Source: Chloroflexota bacterium
GTDB taxonomy: Bacteria; Chloroflexota; Limnocylindria; Limnocylindrales; CSP1-4
DNA length: 7,342 nt
Reading direction: 5' to 3'
Assembly: GCA_021786915.1 (NCBI GenBank)
Contig: JAJYMP010000707.1
Span: 1-7,342 of the forward strand
Shown in pieces: positions 1-5,946 of the stretch. A model generated the notes under the pieces. It worked only from the letters and a program-made list of their open reading frames with translations. It did not search any database and was not told the origin of the DNA. A program made the translations under genes and the position numbers. Position 1 is the first letter of the stretch, and each line of letters opens with the position of its first letter.

Positions 1-866
1 AGCGGTGCCGACCCGGCGCCAGGGCGGGCCGGCGTGACCGGCTGGCCCGGGCGCTGTTCGGTGACCACCGGCCCCACGAACCGGAGCGCGTAGTCGGCCG
101 GGCACGATGGCTGTCCGCAGGTGGCTGACCTCTGCTGCTGCAGCGTGCCGTCCACGAGCACGATGTGCCCGTCGAGAGAGCTGTCGCTGAGCGCGCGTCG
201 GAGATCCACCAGCGTGATCTGCTGGCTCGCCATGCTCGGCGACCAGGTCTGGGCCCCGAGGTAGGCGCCGGTCGCGTGGTCGATGAAGACGGTGGCCTGC
301 GCGACACCGCAGTGACCCGGCATGCCCGAGGTGCAGTACCACCCCGTGTCGAACGTGACCGCCCACACGAGTTGACTCGGTGGGATCGACGGCGCCGGGC
401 CCACCGCCCCGCCCAGGGCGACGTCGCGATACGCGCCGGCGGTCGCGCTGATCAGGGCGTTCAGCGGGTCGATCGGGAGGGTCTGGACGTGCGCCGCCGC
501 GATCTGGACCGCCTGCCGCTGCGTCAGCCCGGCCGGGAGGGAGGGCGACGGGCTTGGCGTCCCGACGCTGGCCGCGGTCGGCGCCGCGATCGCGCTGGCG
601 ATGCTGGACGCCGATGGAGCGGCCGTCGGCGGCCGCGTCGCCACGACCACCATGACCAGGACCGCGATCATCGCTGCCGCCGCAAACCCGGCCCCGACCA
701 CCGGTGAACGCCCGGTCAGCACCGGCAGCACCGAGAACGTCGCGCCCTGCCGCGGCTCGCGGACCTCGGCCCGGACGGCCCGCATGACCTCGTCTGCCGC
801 TCCCGCGGATGCGCGTTCGGCGCGTGTCGTCAGCATCGAGCGGAGGGCGTCGTCGTCGACGCTCAC
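1..866 (-). CDS. putative membrane-anchored anti-sigma protein, partial (3' end beyond window)
   Basis: This reading frame is open from a GTG at 866 to the left edge: 288 codons are visible and there is no stop. The GTG overlaps the TGA of the ECF sigma gene (GTGA), and a GGAGG ribosome site lies seven bases upstream (874-878), so the two genes are translationally coupled. Visible parts are a cytoplasmic N-terminus of about 55 residues, one membrane helix at about 57-78, a Pro/Ser/Ala/Thr linker (79-112), and an extracytoplasmic region. That region contains a PepSY-like stretch (about 115-208, with LVWAVTFDTGWYC and ATVFIDHATGAYLGA) and a second small segment (about 225-268, DGHIVLVDGTL). Two cysteine pairs (178/186 and 250/255) could form disulfides outside the cell. 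Position and topology suggest an anti-sigma or sigma-regulating role. However, the N-terminus lacks the HxxxCxxC zinc anti-sigma motif, so the function is inferred from context. The gene is real; the assignment is moderate. Confidence 0.75.
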   Translation of the reverse strand, partial: MSVDDDALRSMLTTRAERASAGAADEVMRAVRAEVREPRQGATFSVLPVLTGRSPVVGAGFAAAAMIAVLVMVVVATRPPTAAPSASSIASAIAAPTAASVGTPSPSPSLPAGLTQRQAVQIAAAHVQTLPIDPLNALISATAGAYRDVALGGAVGPAPSIPPSQLVWAVTFDTGWYCTSGMPGHCGVAQATVFIDHATGAYLGAQTWSPSMASQQITLVDLRRALSDSSLDGHIVLVDGTLQQQRSATCGQPSCPADYALRFVGPVVTEQRPGQPVTPARPGAGSAP

Positions 867-1405
867 CGCCCGCCCTCCCGCTCCAGCGCCCGGTCGAGGG
901 ATCGGCGCGCGGCGAACAGCCGCGACTTCGCGGTCCCGACCGGCACGTGGAGCACCGCGGCGATCTCGGCGAGCGGCCGCCCGTCGAGGTGGTGCAGCAC
1001 CAGCAGCGTCCGCTCGTCGACCGGCAGCCGCTCGAACGCCCGCTCCAGCGCCTGCCGTTCGTCGGACGCCGAGGCCGTGTCGGGTCCGTCTGGCTCGAGG
1101 GGCGACGCGGCCAGCGCCTCGACCGGCACCTCGCGCACGCGCCGGGCCGCAACGCCGCGCAGCCCGCGCCGGCAACGGTTGACGAGGATGCGCGTGATCC
1201 ACGCGTCGAACGCCGCGGGGTCGCGCAGGGCGGCCAGCTCGCGCCAGGCGGTGATCAGCGCGTCCTGCACCGCGTCGCGAGCATCAGCCTCGTTGCCCAG
1301 GATCGCCGTCGCCGTGCGCAGCATCGGCCCCACCCGCGCCTCCACGAGCGACTCGAAGGCGGCGCCGTCCCCGGACCTGGCCCGCGCCACGCGATCCGGC
1401 TCCAT
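863..1405 (-). CDS. ECF-family RNA polymerase sigma factor
   Basis: This 180-residue protein has the two-domain layout of extracytoplasmic-function sigma-70 factors and a normal family length. Sigma region 2 spans about 15-80. It includes the core-binding helix AVQDALITAWREL (45-57) and the region 2.4 helix AFDAWITRILVNRCRR (65-80). A variable Ala/Pro/Glu linker (about 90-115) leads to sigma region 4 (about 116-172), whose helix-turn-helix reads LAEIAAVLHVPVGTAKSRL and binds the -35 element. It would direct RNA polymerase to a small regulon, probably including its own promoter. The ATG start has a weak purine-rich site about ten bases upstream (GAGGGGTGG, 1416-1424). The stop TGA overlaps the start of the downstream putative anti-sigma gene, the usual sigma/anti-sigma arrangement. 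No C-terminal extension is present. Assignment to an ECF subgroup is not possible from sequence reading alone. Confidence 0.93.
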   Translation of the reverse strand: MEPDRVARARSGDGAAFESLVEARVGPMLRTATAILGNEADARDAVQDALITAWRELAALRDPAAFDAWITRILVNRCRRGLRGVAARRVREVPVEALAASPLEPDGPDTASASDERQALERAFERLPVDERTLLVLHHLDGRPLAEIAAVLHVPVGTAKSRLFAARRSLDRALEREGGR

Positions 1406-1518
1406 CGACGCTCGTCCACCCCTCGCTCACTTCACAGGAGTCAGGCGGAGGCGCCCGGGTTCACGCGAAGTGCGTCGATTATCGGATCAGGATGCGCGGT
1501 CCACCTCGCACGGGCGTC
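1406..1518 (-). promoter_or_regulatory. intergenic region with possible sigma-operon promoter
   Basis: This 113-base gap between the DUF1294 gene and the ECF sigma gene is the longest non-coding stretch within the leftward series. On the minus strand it contains GATAAT (1478-1483), a fair -10 match inside the short inverted repeat CGAT-A-ATCG. There is no convincing TTGACA at 16-18 bases upstream. Closer to the gene there is a TGAACC that could serve as an ECF-type -35 for autoregulation, but a matching -10 is not clear. No terminator-like hairpin with a T run is visible. A promoter here is plausible because the sigma/anti-sigma pair is usually its own unit, but its exact position is uncertain. 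Confidence 0.25.
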
Positions 1519-1800
1519 CTACCGGGTCACCGCGAAGCCGAGCACCGCCACCCACGCCAACGACGCGAGGGACTGCACCACCCAGAACGATCCGTGTCGG
1601 GTCTTGTGCCGCATGCCGAGGAACACGAGCCAGGCCCCCAGCACGCCGCCCGCGAGACAGCACATCCACAGCGTGCGCTCGCGGACCCGGCGCCAGCGCC
1701 GCGGGGCCGCCAGCTTGTCGTACGCGTACAGGGCCGCGGTGACCGTGCTGGCAGCGGCGAGCCAGGCGAAGAGCCAGCCCGTCACCGCTATCGCGCCCAC
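1519..1800 (-). CDS. DUF1294 family small membrane protein
   Basis: This 93-residue protein carries the signatures of the DUF1294 family: LYAYDKLAA (24-32), the VRERTL stretch (39-44) and the RHKTRHGSF motif (64-72). Three hydrophobic segments fit membrane helices (about 8-24, 46-61 and 74-91), with the basic motifs between them. The length is typical of the family, whose biochemical function is unknown. The assigned GTG start overlaps the end of the pyrD-like gene by 13 bases. A second in-frame GTG five codons later (1783-1785), just past that stop, is an alternative start that leaves the membrane segments intact. Neither has a clear ribosome site, consistent with translational coupling. It is probably the last gene of the pyrK-to-DUF1294 unit; any link to pyrimidine metabolism is only positional. 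Confidence 0.85.
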   Translation of the reverse strand: MGAIAVTGWLFAWLAAASTVTAALYAYDKLAAPRRWRRVRERTLWMCCLAGGVLGAWLVFLGMRHKTRHGSFWVVQSLASLAWVAVLGFAVTR

Positions 1801-2996
1801 TCGGCGCCGCGCGTGGACGCGGGACCCGGGCGCGCGGGCAGGGCGGTCCCGACCAGGTCTCCGACGGCGCTCACGCCGAGCGCCCGACAGGCGTCGGCCA
1901 GCTCGTCGGCGAGTCGCACCGGCAGCATCGGATCGGCCAGCGCCGCGACGCCCACGCCAACGGCGCTGGCCCCGACCGCGAGGAAGTCGAGCACATCGTC
2001 CACGCTCGCCACGCCGCCCACGCCGATGACCGGCACGTCAACCGCCTGCGCCACCTCCCAGACCACGCGCAGCGCGATCGGCCGGATCGCGGGGCCGCAC
2101 AGCCCGCCGTAGACGGAGCCGAGGGCCGGGCCGGAGCGGTCGGCCGAGGGCACCAGGCCCGGCAGCGTGTTGATGGCTGAGATGGCGTCGGCGCCGGCGT
2201 CCTCGACGGACCTCGCGACCGCCCGGACATCGGGTGCCTGGGCCGTCAGCTTCGCGATGACCGGCAGGTCCGTCCCGCGCCTGGCGGCGGCGACGTACGA
2301 CGCCGCCGCATCCGCATCGAGCCCCGGGATGACGCCCCCCCGCCCGCCACCGCCGCACGAGAGGTTGATCTCGAGGCCCGCGATCCCGGCCTCTCCCTCG
2401 AGCCGCCGGACCGCCTCGCCCAGCTCCCCCGCCGAATCTGCGCACAGCGACAGGATCACCGGCACGTCCCAGCGCGCCCAGACGCCGGCGTACCGGTCGA
2501 GCACGGCCTCGAGGCCCGGGTTCTGCGGACCCATGCCCAGCAGCAGCCCGGCGGCGACCTCGGCCATGCGCGGCGCCGGCTGGCCGCTCCGGGGCTTGAG
2601 CGACGTGCTCCGCGTCACGAGCCCGCCCAGGCGTGGCAGGTCGGCGAGGTCGACGACCTCGACGCCGTACCCGAACGGCCCCGAGGCAACGGTGACCGGG
2701 TTCGGCAGGACGAGTCCGCGACCCAGGTCCACGGCGAGGTCCACCGGCCGGCCCCCGAGCGCGTCGAGCGCGGGCGAGCCCGCCTGGGCCGATGTCGACG
2801 AGGCCGAGACAGCCGATGACGATGCCGAGGCGGCTGGTGACGACGGCGAGGGCGACGAGGGCCCGGGGCGCCCGCCGGGCGGCGAGAGGAGCCCGGGCCG
2901 ATTGGGCCGCGAGACCGGGGTGATCGCGGGCCGGATCCGCCGCACCGTGGGCGTCCGCTTCGAGTTCGCGGCCACGCCCTTGCGCCTTGCCTTCAC
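1788..2996 (-). CDS. pyrD: dihydroorotate dehydrogenase-like catalytic subunit (class 1B PyrD) with N-terminal extension
   Basis: Residues about 85-385 form a TIM barrel of the class 1B dihydroorotate dehydrogenase family, which oxidises dihydroorotate to orotate using FMN. Landmarks are LPNPVTVASGPFGYG (97-111), GMGPQNPG (154-161), EINLSC (209-214) with the expected active-site Cys214, IAKLTA (247-252), AINTLPG (274-280), GGLCGPAIRPIALR (297-310) and IGVGGV (324-329). Two normally conserved residues differ: the flavin-site lysine is Arg129, and the asparagine two residues after the catalytic cysteine is Gly216. The chosen GTG at 2996 overlaps the upstream stop as GTGA and gives 402 residues. 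The first 84 or so are a basic segment followed by a Ser/Pro/Ala-rich low-complexity stretch, about 80 residues longer than usual. An internal GTG at 2744 would give a normal 318-residue enzyme with a family-like N-terminus (VDLAVDLGRGL). The family is certain; the start and exact substrate are not. Confidence 0.88.
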   Translation of the reverse strand: MKARRKGVAANSKRTPTVRRIRPAITPVSRPNRPGLLSPPGGRPGPSSPSPSSPAASASSSAVSASSTSAQAGSPALDALGGRPVDLAVDLGRGLVLPNPVTVASGPFGYGVEVVDLADLPRLGGLVTRSTSLKPRSGQPAPRMAEVAAGLLLGMGPQNPGLEAVLDRYAGVWARWDVPVILSLCADSAGELGEAVRRLEGEAGIAGLEINLSCGGGGRGGVIPGLDADAAASYVAAARRGTDLPVIAKLTAQAPDVRAVARSVEDAGADAISAINTLPGLVPSADRSGPALGSVYGGLCGPAIRPIALRVVWEVAQAVDVPVIGVGGVASVDDVLDFLAVGASAVGVGVAALADPMLPVRLADELADACRALGVSAVGDLVGTALPARPGPASTRGAEWAR

Positions 2997-3733
2997 GCGG
3001 TCGGCCCCGCCGCCACGACGCCGGCGCTCGCCTCGCGCCGGAGCTGCCGCCGCCAGGCGAGCGACGTCAGGAGCACCCAGACCATGATCCCGACCAGCGT
3101 CGCCCACTCCAGGATCGGTGCGATCCAGACGTCCGGCCGCCCGAGGATCGGCCCGCTCGACGTCATGCGCTGCCGCGAGAACTCGTCGGTCTGGAGCGAG
3201 ACGAGGAAGGCGATGAAGGCCACGACCGACGCCGCGCCCACGCCCGCCAGCCAGACCGGGAAGCGCGCCTCGCGGTTCCGGATGAACGAGATCGACGCGA
3301 GCCCGACGAAGACCCAGCCCAGGTTGAAGAACGTGAAGGCCGCGAGGACGTGCTGCACGGGGTGGTCCATCGAGAACACGCCGACGAGGAGGCCGCCCAC
3401 CCCGGCCAGCGAGCCGACCGGCCCGAACGCCCAGCGCAGCCGAGACGGGCTCGTCAGCCACAGCCCCACCACGAAGGCGATGAACGATGCGCCGCCGATG
3501 ACGAGCATCAGGTTGAAGAAGCCCGCGTGCGCCGCCACGCTCACCTGGCCGAGCTCGCTGATCCAGTGATTCAGCGGGCTGTACGGCTCGCCGGCGGTCC
3601 CCCGGTAGCCCACGGCACCCCAGACGCTACCGACGGCGATCACGAGGAACGCGAGGACGCCGGCCCGGGCTGCCCACCGCTCAAGCACGGCGCTGCGGCG
3701 TGCCTCCGGCGCGCTGCGCGTCACGCCCGTCAC
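2993..3733 (-). CDS. DUF998-like six-helix membrane protein
   Basis: This 246-residue integral membrane protein has six predicted helices at about 24-42, 71-92, 105-122, 127-149, 158-181 and 204-226. The loop after helix 1 has YSPLNHWISELGQ (51-63), resembling the conserved SPL-N-ISELG motif of the DUF998 family. A HPVQHVLAAFTFFNLGW stretch at the start of helix 4 also fits. The biochemical function of DUF998 proteins is not established. The start is taken as the GTG at 3733, whose last two bases are shared with the PyrK TGA stop. Upstream in-frame codons would only add an Arg/Gly-rich stretch lying inside PyrK. Its own stop overlaps the assigned PyrD start in the same way, so it sits tightly coupled between the two subunits of a dehydrogenase. 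This raises the possibility of a membrane-associated role for that enzyme, but it is only positional evidence. Confidence 0.85.
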   Translation of the reverse strand: MTGVTRSAPEARRSAVLERWAARAGVLAFLVIAVGSVWGAVGYRGTAGEPYSPLNHWISELGQVSVAAHAGFFNLMLVIGGASFIAFVVGLWLTSPSRLRWAFGPVGSLAGVGGLLVGVFSMDHPVQHVLAAFTFFNLGWVFVGLASISFIRNREARFPVWLAGVGAASVVAFIAFLVSLQTDEFSRQRMTSSGPILGRPDVWIAPILEWATLVGIMVWVLLTSLAWRRQLRREASAGVVAAGPTA

Positions 3734-4599
3734 GCCCGCCCCCAGCCCAGCTCGTCGGCGGCGAAGGACGGGCCCTCGCGGCACACCCGGACCGAGCCGT
3801 TCGCGCCGGGCGCCACGCAGCCCAGGCACGTCCCCGCGGCGCAGGCCACGGTCTGGCCAAGCACCACCTGGAGGAAGGACTTGCGCCGCGCCTCCGGGGA
3901 GCCGGGCTGGATCGGCCGGCCGCCGCCCCGCTTGCGCCCCAGCGTCGCGACCCCGAGCCGCTGCTTGCGCCCGCCGGCCAGCTGCGCGAGCCCCGCGAGC
4001 AGCGACGCGGAGCCTGCGGCGAACGACTGGTCGGCCCAGCCCTCGTACGCGAGCACGAGGTCGGCGACGGTCCCCTGGTGCCCGAGCGAGCCGTCGGCCG
4101 TGGCCACGACGTACTCGACCTCGTCGGGCAGGAGGCTGGACGGGTAGACCGACCCCGCCGTGGAGGCGCCGTACAGCAGCACGACCGACCGGCCGTCGCG
4201 GACCGCCTCGTCGATGAGCAGGCGCAGGCTCGCGATGGCGGACCCCTCGGCGATCAGCAGCAGGTGCCGCGACCTCGGATCCACCTCGAGCGGCCGCCCG
4301 ATCGGGCCCGCGAGATCGAGCCGGTCACCCGGCCGGAGCGACGACGCCCAGGGTGGCGGCGAGCTTCGAGAGGGGCCCGAGCGGCCCGCGGCCTGGATGG
4401 TCAGCGTCCCCGACGCGCTGTCGGCCGTCGCGATGGGGTACGGCCGGCGCAGCGGCATCCCGCCCGCCTCGACGGTGCGGACGTGGAGCGCTTGCCCGGC
4501 GCGCGCAGACGACGCGATCGCCGGGGCGTGCCACGCCAGCAGCCACTGCCCGGGCCCGATCTCCCGTCGCTCGACGAGCTCCGCGCCGAAGGGGCGCAC
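3730..4599 (-). CDS. pyrK: PyrK-like dihydroorotate dehydrogenase electron-transfer subunit
   Basis: This 289-residue protein belongs to the ferredoxin-reductase-type electron-transfer subunits that pair with class 1B PyrD. The FAD-binding beta barrel includes RRPYPIATAD (51-60, the RxYS-type flavin motif) and GDRLDLAGPIG (91-101). The nucleotide-binding half keeps TADGSLGHQGTVADL (167-181). The C-terminal [2Fe-2S] ligand set is intact: Cys253, Cys258, Cys261 and Cys273 in CAAGTCLGC...CREGPSF. Three things are odd. The glycine-rich loop reads AEGSAIASL (117-125) where relatives have GGGVGxxPL. The CGPxxM motif is replaced by AGSASLL (195-201). An Arg/Gly-rich insert (about 221-240) precedes the cluster. 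Residues 74-86 also look out of frame (see findings). The GTG start lies five bases after the preceding stop. Downstream it overlaps the DUF998-like gene. Family assignment is firm; NAD dependence is doubtful. Confidence 0.88.
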   Translation of the reverse strand: MRPFGAELVERREIGPGQWLLAWHAPAIASSARAGQALHVRTVEAGGMPLRRPYPIATADSASGTLTIQAAGRSGPSRSSPPPWASSLRPGDRLDLAGPIGRPLEVDPRSRHLLLIAEGSAIASLRLLIDEAVRDGRSVVLLYGASTAGSVYPSSLLPDEVEYVVATADGSLGHQGTVADLVLAYEGWADQSFAAGSASLLAGLAQLAGGRKQRLGVATLGRKRGGGRPIQPGSPEARRKSFLQVVLGQTVACAAGTCLGCVAPGANGSVRVCREGPSFAADELGWGRA

Positions 4600-4604
4600 G
4601 GGCG

Positions 4605-5567
4605 CTAGCGGTCCTTGCCGGCCCCGGCGTCGTCGGCCTCGTCGGTCTCAGCCCCGGCGTCCTCGGCCTCGTCGCCCTCGTCGCCTTCCTCGTCCTCTTC
4701 CTCGGCCTCGTCCTCGTCGTCGTCCTCGTCCGCCATCTCTGGCGCGACGGACGGGTATGCCTCGGCAAGCGAGTCGGCCAGGTCGCCGAAGACGTCAGTC
4801 GGGTCGTAGAACTCGACGATGTCGTCCGGGGCGGTCAGCTCGCGCCACTCGCCGTTGCCGTCCTCGGGGAGGACCTCGGCGCGGAAGCGGCCGGACGAGC
4901 CCAGGATGAGCCGCTCGTCCTCGTCGTCGACGATGACGAGGTCGCCCACCATGCTCGCGAGCTTGGCCACCGACTCCTCGAACTGCTCGAGCAGGGTGGA
5001 CTCGTTCTGCTGGCTCTTCTCCTGGAAGTCGAGCGCGAGGGAGTAGATCGCGGCTGCCGCGCTCTCCTCGTCATCCGCCTCGAGCGCGGGCGCCCGGCCG
5101 GCGGCCCAGGTGTCGGCCGCGGCGGCGTAGCCCTCGTCGTCGCCCGCGAGCGAGAACGTGTCCTCCGGGGGCACGCCGGCCGTCGCGAGCAGGTCCCCGG
5201 CGGCGGTGGGCTCGGCATCGAAGCCGGCGGCCTCCCGGGCAGCCTCGGCGAACGCGGTGTAGATCTCGGCCGGGTTGTAGAGCTCGATCAGCTCGGACGC
5301 CGATTCGACGATCTCGGTCTCGGACACCCACTCGCCGGTGTCCGGGTCCTCGTACCGGCTGCGCACGCGGAACGTGCCGTCCGGGGCGATGGACAGGTAG
5401 TCCGGGTCCTCGTCGATGAGGGTCAGCCCGCCCAGGTCCCGGATGTGGTTCGCGTTGCGGTCCAGGAACTTGTGGAGCTGGTCGGTCGCCTCGACCAGGA
5501 ACGACGTCCGCTCGAGGGCGGCGTCGTTGGCGAGCGCGCTCAGCGTGTCGTTGCGGCTCACGTCCAT
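4605..5567 (-). CDS. acidic protein with internal domain duplication, function unknown
   Basis: I do not recognise a family for this 320-residue, strongly acidic soluble protein. It has no signal peptide or membrane helix. Two copies of a domain of about 65 residues are visible: residues 48-112 (LTLIDEDPDYL, PDGTFRVRS, TGEW, LIELYNPAEIY) and 209-271 (DLVIVDDEDERL, SSGRFRAEV, NGEW, IVEFYDPTDVF). Each is preceded by an amphipathic helical stretch (about 15-45 and 178-208). An Ala-rich acidic linker joins them, and residues 277-320 form a tail made almost only of Asp, Glu, Ala and Gly. The ATG start is well supported: GAGGAGG (5574-5580) lies six bases upstream. It follows the previous gene by 12 bases and precedes pyrK by five, so it is in the same unit. 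A binding or scaffold role, or charge-mediated protein contacts, would fit, but there is no direct evidence. Confidence 0.85.
   Translation of the reverse strand: MDVSRNDTLSALANDAALERTSFLVEATDQLHKFLDRNANHIRDLGGLTLIDEDPDYLSIAPDGTFRVRSRYEDPDTGEWVSETEIVESASELIELYNPAEIYTAFAEAAREAAGFDAEPTAAGDLLATAGVPPEDTFSLAGDDEGYAAAADTWAAGRAPALEADDEESAAAAIYSLALDFQEKSQQNESTLLEQFEESVAKLASMVGDLVIVDDEDERLILGSSGRFRAEVLPEDGNGEWRELTAPDDIVEFYDPTDVFGDLADSLAEAYPSVAPEMADEDDDEDEAEEEDEEGDEGDEAEDAGAETDEADDAGAGKDR
4608..4739 (-). repeat. low-complexity tract encoding acidic C-terminal tail
   Basis: The plus strand here is dominated by variants of cctcgtcg and cctcg, so the minus strand is a G/A-rich tract of GAG, GAC, GAA and GCC codons. 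It encodes residues 277-320 of the acidic protein. Such tracts change length easily by slippage. The opposite strand reads as a falsely convincing hydrophobic helix (Val/Leu/Phe-rich), which should not be mistaken for a membrane protein. Confidence 0.7.
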
Positions 5568-5573
5568 CAGTCG

Positions 5574-5580
5574 CCTCCTC
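5574..5580 (-). promoter_or_regulatory. strong ribosome binding site for the acidic protein gene
   Basis: The minus strand reads GAGGAGG, six bases before the ATG at 5567, and it shares its first base with the TAG stop of the preceding gene. It is the strongest Shine-Dalgarno sequence in the window and fixes the start of the acidic protein. It suggests that this gene is translated independently and strongly, unlike the GTGA-coupled genes further down the unit. Confidence 0.85.
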
Positions 5581-5906
5581 TAGCCGTGGTACTCAAGGTC
5601 CGGTCCGAGACGCTCTCGGAGGAACATCGAATGGTGGCGCTCGAACATCCACTCGCCGGCGCGGTGGCCCAGGGCGCGGGTGGCCTCATCGGCTTCCAGC
5701 TTGTCCAGGGTCGCGTAGTCGGGCAAGTCGAACATGATCACGTTGTCGAAGTCCCAGCCGTGGGCCACGTTGTACCAGCCCAGGAACCGGATCCCGAACT
5801 TCTGCTCGTACTCCTTCACCTGGCGCGGGAACAACGTCTTCATGAAGAACTTGAAGAACGGGTCGCGGCCGCGGCGGACGGAGAAGTACGTGGCGAGGAC
5901 GGGCAC
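5580..5906 (-). CDS. small protein, possible dimeric alpha/beta-barrel (NIPSNAP/Dabb-like) fold
   Basis: This 108-residue soluble protein has a beta-alpha-beta pattern. An N-terminal strand (VLATYFSV) is followed by a basic amphipathic helix (about 15-36, PFFKFFMKTLFPRQVKEYEQ). Next come a strand with FLGWYNVAHGWDFDNVIMFDLPDYATLDKL (41-70) and a C-terminal helix ending in RHHSMFLRERLG. The 'growing-helix, G-W-x..., D-N-V-I-M-F-x-L-P-D-Y' arrangement resembles ferredoxin-like dimeric alpha/beta-barrel proteins such as NIPSNAP or Dabb families, where two subunits build a barrel. I cannot name the exact family. The GTG start has GGAGG (5919-5923) twelve bases upstream, a little far but usable. 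The gene lies 40 bases after the membrane protein gene and 12 before the acidic protein gene, so it is likely co-transcribed. Histidines at 49, 80, 90 and 91 might serve an active site or metal, but this is a guess. Confidence 0.8.
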   Translation of the reverse strand: MPVLATYFSVRRGRDPFFKFFMKTLFPRQVKEYEQKFGIRFLGWYNVAHGWDFDNVIMFDLPDYATLDKLEADEATRALGHRAGEWMFERHHSMFLRERLGPDLEYHG

Positions 5907-5946
5907 GAAGCTGGCAGGCCTCCGATAGCTCTGGCGGGACGGACGG

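Noticed and set aside
1406..1518. An intrinsic terminator after the DUF1294 gene
   Set aside because: Only a short ACGC/GCGT stem is visible and there is no T run on the minus strand.
809..2112. Long plus-strand open frames over the sigma, DUF1294 and pyrD genes
   Set aside because: They are Arg/Pro/Ala-rich shadows caused by high GC, while the minus-strand frames carry clear family motifs.
2780..2870. A hydrophobic minus-strand segment in another frame (ALVALAVVTSRLGIVIGCLG) that looks like a membrane helix
   Set aside because: There is no start codon nearby and it becomes Arg-rich on both sides. It is a frame-shifted reading of the Ser/Ala tract.
2997..3461. Upstream extension of the PyrD frame to give a 557-residue protein
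   Set aside because: The added part is Arg/Gly/Pro-rich and lies inside the DUF998-like coding sequence. The coupled GTG at 2996 or an internal start is more reasonable.
3734..3829. Upstream extension of the DUF998-like protein to an earlier start
   Set aside because: It would add an Arg/Gly-rich stretch lying wholly inside PyrK. The GTG overlapping the PyrK stop is a better start.
2167..4147. Overlapping plus-strand frames, one with an acidic segment near 2780-2880
   Set aside because: The acidic run is the complement of the Ser/Ala-rich pyrD extension. No start signal or conserved motif supports these frames.
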